Below are positions 4,298 to 5,994 of a DNA stretch of 5,994 bases, one piece after another. Under the pieces are notes generated by a model. The model was not told where the DNA came from and ran no database searches. It was given only the letters and a program-made list of their open reading frames with translations. The translations under genes were made by a program, and so were the position numbers. The DNA lies in contig VSNT01000185.1 of assembly GCA_009774465.1 (NCBI GenBank), positions 1 through 5,994 on the forward strand. The letters run 5' to 3'. Source of the stretch: Lachnospiraceae bacterium. GTDB lineage: Bacteria > Bacillota_A > Clostridia > Lachnospirales > Lachnospiraceae. How positions within the stretch are numbered: position 1 is the stretch's first letter; each line of letters starts with the position of its first letter.

Positions 4298-5738
4298 GCT
4301 TTTTCTTCTCCTGCTCTTCAATCCATCTCCGTCCTGACTCTTCCAGTGCGTCCTGCAGAACGTCATCAAGTGTAAGTACCGTATTAATTTCTTTCATGAT
4401 CTGGTCATAATACTTATAAACTGTCGGTTTGCTCAATCCAGTAGCCTTTATAACATCACATTTTCTTGCATTCGTATGTGAAAATAAATAGTCTCTAATC
4501 GTCTGCTTAGCTTTACTGCTTCCTTTCGGCCGTCCGTTGCCTACTTTGTTCCAAGTATTATTATGGTTTATTTCATCTCGAACAAAATTCATTAACTTTA
4601 TATGGTCTGCCTGTTTTCGCCCATTCCGCTTGTTTTTCTCAATTGGAATGTCCGTCAAATAAGAAATACTATTAATCGGATAGGTAATATAACGGTCATT
4701 GTAGGCTTCCAACGCGTCCATAACGTCTGCTTCGTCAAAGTGGTTATTGTCATTATCCGTCATAGCTTCAAAATGCTGCATGATTTGAAACGCATCTTTT
4801 TCCAGATCTTCCCTGCTCACACCACATTTTCTTGCATAGACAGCAAGCATCATCATGCAGTAATAACGGTGGCCTACCTTCGCTTTTGCATTGATTTCAC
4901 GTTTCCACCACTCATATACCGCCTGATCTGCTTCCCAATACCCTTTAGGCTTCCCCTCAACAATCCGCTTTTCATACCATTCCGGATATTTTTTCTTTGC
5001 CTGGGCTAAGGTCAGGCTGCTTTTATAAGCATACTCTGTTACCTGGTACTTTCCATCAACAAAACTATTCATATATTCCATGCTGACACGATCACCAGTT
5101 TGAAAGGCCCGGACGCGTCCTCCGGATTTTGTAACAGTCCCAACCATACGGAACCCTTGAAATATGCTTTCCTGCTGCACATTATCTTCCAGCTTTGTGA
5201 TATACCCATGCCAGAGCATCCTTGTCAGCTCATGCTTAAAGCTCTTTAGCTGCTTTACGATATTCTTAAATAACGGAACAGGCTTTTCAAGGACATAATA
5301 CAAGTGAAGCCCTGTCCCGGATGAAACAATAAAAGTCGGCTTTGGAAGCCTTTGGGCAGGCCCGTCAATCTGATAAAAAAGATCTATAAGCCCTTGAGGG
5401 GTGCCATCTTCATAGACAATAATTCCGTCCAGATCAAAAGCTATTGCATACAGAAATCTGGCATTTTCACTTCTCCTTGCCTTTCCGGAATAACTGATCG
5501 GAGAAGCAAGACAAAAATTTTCACTTTTCTGCAGCTCCTTGATCTTCTCCAGATCATCCGTAACCGTATGGCGTTTCGTCCTCCGCTTCTCCATAACCTC
5601 TATGACAATGCCTACATACTTCCCCGGCGTATACTTCATGTAAGGATCAAGTTCCCCTTCAGGAAAGATATAGCGGTAAAATTCCATAGCGGATACTTCA
5701 TCAAAATAAGTCTCCAAATACCCTGTCAATGGATTCAT
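4272..5738 (-). CDS. Plasmid replication protein, archaeo-eukaryotic primase (AEP)-like
   Basis: A 488-aa protein, probably the plasmid replication initiator/primase. The N-terminal half shows the AEP signature in order: FDLD at residues 101-104 (metal-binding D102 and D104), SGTGLH at 140-145 (H145) followed by LYYVLEKP, and QGFRMVG at 194-200 (basic residue R197). Residues about 288-325 form a helical segment like those found after AEP domains. Residues about 413-446 look like a helix-turn-helix (GLSKPTVYKYY), suited to binding origin repeats, and the tail is charged. There is no rolling-circle HUH motif. The ATG at 5738 follows the purine tract GGGGAGAGGAT. The 3' end overlaps the next gene by 26 bp, so the two are probably co-translated. 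The family assignment is by motif; the role is inferred from motifs and from the upstream repeats. Confidence 0.8.
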   Translation of the reverse strand: MNPLTGYLETYFDEVSAMEFYRYIFPEGELDPYMKYTPGKYVGIVIEVMEKRRTKRHTVTDDLEKIKELQKSENFCLASPISYSGKARRSENARFLYAIAFDLDGIIVYEDGTPQGLIDLFYQIDGPAQRLPKPTFIVSSGTGLHLYYVLEKPVPLFKNIVKQLKSFKHELTRMLWHGYITKLEDNVQQESIFQGFRMVGTVTKSGGRVRAFQTGDRVSMEYMNSFVDGKYQVTEYAYKSSLTLAQAKKKYPEWYEKRIVEGKPKGYWEADQAVYEWWKREINAKAKVGHRYYCMMMLAVYARKCGVSREDLEKDAFQIMQHFEAMTDNDNNHFDEADVMDALEAYNDRYITYPINSISYLTDIPIEKNKRNGRKQADHIKLMNFVRDEINHNNTWNKVGNGRPKGSSKAKQTIRDYLFSHTNARKCDVIKATGLSKPTVYKYYDQIMKEINTVLTLDDVLQDALEESGRRWIEEQEKKKHENDQTDS

Positions 5739-5747
5739 ATCCTCTCC

Positions 5748-5966
5748 CCTTTCCCCCTCTCCTTTTTAGGTACTACCGTCCGTTATATTATCAATGAATT
5801 TTTTTTTACCTTTTGCATAAAATAATAGCAGTCCTTTTTATAGCTGTCAATCTTTCTTTTTATTCTCCTTTCCCCCTCTCCTTTTTAGGTACTACCGTCC
5901 GTTATATTATCAATACATTTTTTTTACCTTTTGCATAAAATAATAGCAGTCCTTTTTATAGCTGTC
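5748..5966. repeat. Two tandem 100-bp direct repeats upstream of rep; candidate replication origin
   Basis: Copy 1 is 5748-5848 and copy 2 is 5867-5966, separated by 18 bp of unrelated AT-rich DNA. They differ only in the T-run (nine versus eight) and in two or so bases just before it. Each copy holds a polypyrimidine block (a Shine-Dalgarno-like purine tract on the minus strand), GGTACTACC (a 9-base palindrome), the block CCGTCCGTTATATTAT (5776-5791 and 5895-5910), an A/T run and a promoter. A diverged third CCGTCC block, CCGTCCTGTTACATGAT, lies at 56-72 across the junction. Repeats next to the initiator gene with adjoining AT-rich DNA are what a theta-type origin with iteron-like binding sites looks like. 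The origin role is inferred. The repeats may instead be a recent duplication of the rep promoter and leader. Confidence 0.6.
5822..5850 (-). promoter_or_regulatory. Main promoter of the rep operon
   Basis: On the minus strand TTGACA (5850-5845) is followed after exactly 17 bases by TATTAT (5827-5822). That is a full -35 and a five-of-six -10 match to sigma-A consensus. Transcription should start near 5815, giving a leader of about 76 nt that contains the palindrome GGTAGTACC and two purine-rich tracts before the rep ATG at 5738. The promoter lies inside repeat copy 1, but the TT of its -35 comes from the unique spacer between the repeats. Confidence 0.75.
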
Positions 5967-5968
5967 TG
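5940..5968 (-). promoter_or_regulatory. Second, weaker copy of the rep promoter
   Basis: This is the promoter in repeat copy 2. The -10 TATTAT (5945-5940) and the 17-base spacer are the same as in copy 1. The -35 is CAGACA (5968-5963) instead of TTGACA, because the repeat boundary falls inside the hexamer. It matches the consensus at four of six positions, so it should be weaker. Transcripts from here would read through copy 1 into rep. Confidence 0.4.
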
Positions 5969-5994
5969 TTGGCCGTCCTGTTACATGATGTGGG

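Noticed and set aside
4298..4369. 24-residue N-terminal extension of the HTH/coiled-coil protein
   Set aside because: It overlaps rep deeply and has no ribosome binding site. The HTH domain begins at the ATG at 4297, preceded by AGGAGAAG.
4602..5009. Long plus-strand open frames opposite rep, mob and the VirB6-like gene
   Set aside because: They lack ribosome binding sites and family resemblance, and they lie wholly or mostly antisense to well-supported genes.
4272..5738. Rolling-circle replication initiator
   Set aside because: The protein has no HUH or Rep_1/Rep_2 motif. The FDLD, SGTGLH and GFRMVG motifs point to a primase-like protein instead.
5785..5818. 10-codon leader peptide (MQKVKKNSLII-like) in the rep leader
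   Set aside because: Its ATG would sit almost at the transcription start with no room for a ribosome binding site, and repeat copy 2 does not preserve the frame.
5748..5966. CRISPR array
   Set aside because: There are only two units of about 100 bp with one 18-bp gap, and the repeats contain promoter elements. Neither size nor number fits a CRISPR array.

Overview
The window reads as a complete small circular plasmid from a low-GC Gram-positive, most likely a gut Clostridia (Lachnospiraceae-like) host. The first 77 bases are repeated exactly as the last 77 (1-77 = 5918-5994), so the unique circle is 5917 bp. The Gram-positive assignment rests on strong AGGAGG-type ribosome binding sites, consensus sigma-A promoters, a MobV relaxase, a Firmicutes-style VirB6/TrbL protein and an Fst-like toxin. 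No resistance, metabolic or transposase gene is visible. All protein genes lie on the minus strand.

Replication block (about 3782-5994, continuing across the junction to about 75): two 100-bp direct repeats, each with a promoter, lead into a 488-aa primase-like replication protein. Its end overlaps a 171-aa helix-turn-helix/coiled-coil partner. The repeats and the AT-rich DNA around them are the best origin candidate.

Transfer block (381-3611): a short intergenic region with strong hairpins (3634-3725) precedes a tightly coupled cluster. It encodes 126 aa (unknown), 59 aa (small membrane protein), 307 aa (VirB6/TrbL-like T4SS channel subunit) and 64 aa (possible ribbon-helix-helix protein). 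A GC-rich, inverted-repeat-rich stretch follows (about 1539-1892), with a mob promoter and an oriT that closely copies the pMV158 layout. Then comes the 385-aa MobV relaxase. The plasmid should be mobilisable but not self-transmissible. Its single T4SS subunit is unusual.

Maintenance block (about 96-386): this is the most notable find. A 29-aa membrane peptide with its own promoter is transcribed toward a short opposite-strand RNA, and both appear to end at one shared hairpin. The two RNAs share direct repeats that make the short RNA complementary to the toxin start site and early codons. This is the architecture of the pAD1 par (fst/RNA II) type I toxin-antitoxin system, apparently in a different host group and with a divergent peptide.

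Taken together: the primase-like Rep and its partner copy the plasmid, the par-like module kills cells that lose it, and MobV with oriT (perhaps helped by the VirB6-like protein) moves it when a helper conjugation system is present.
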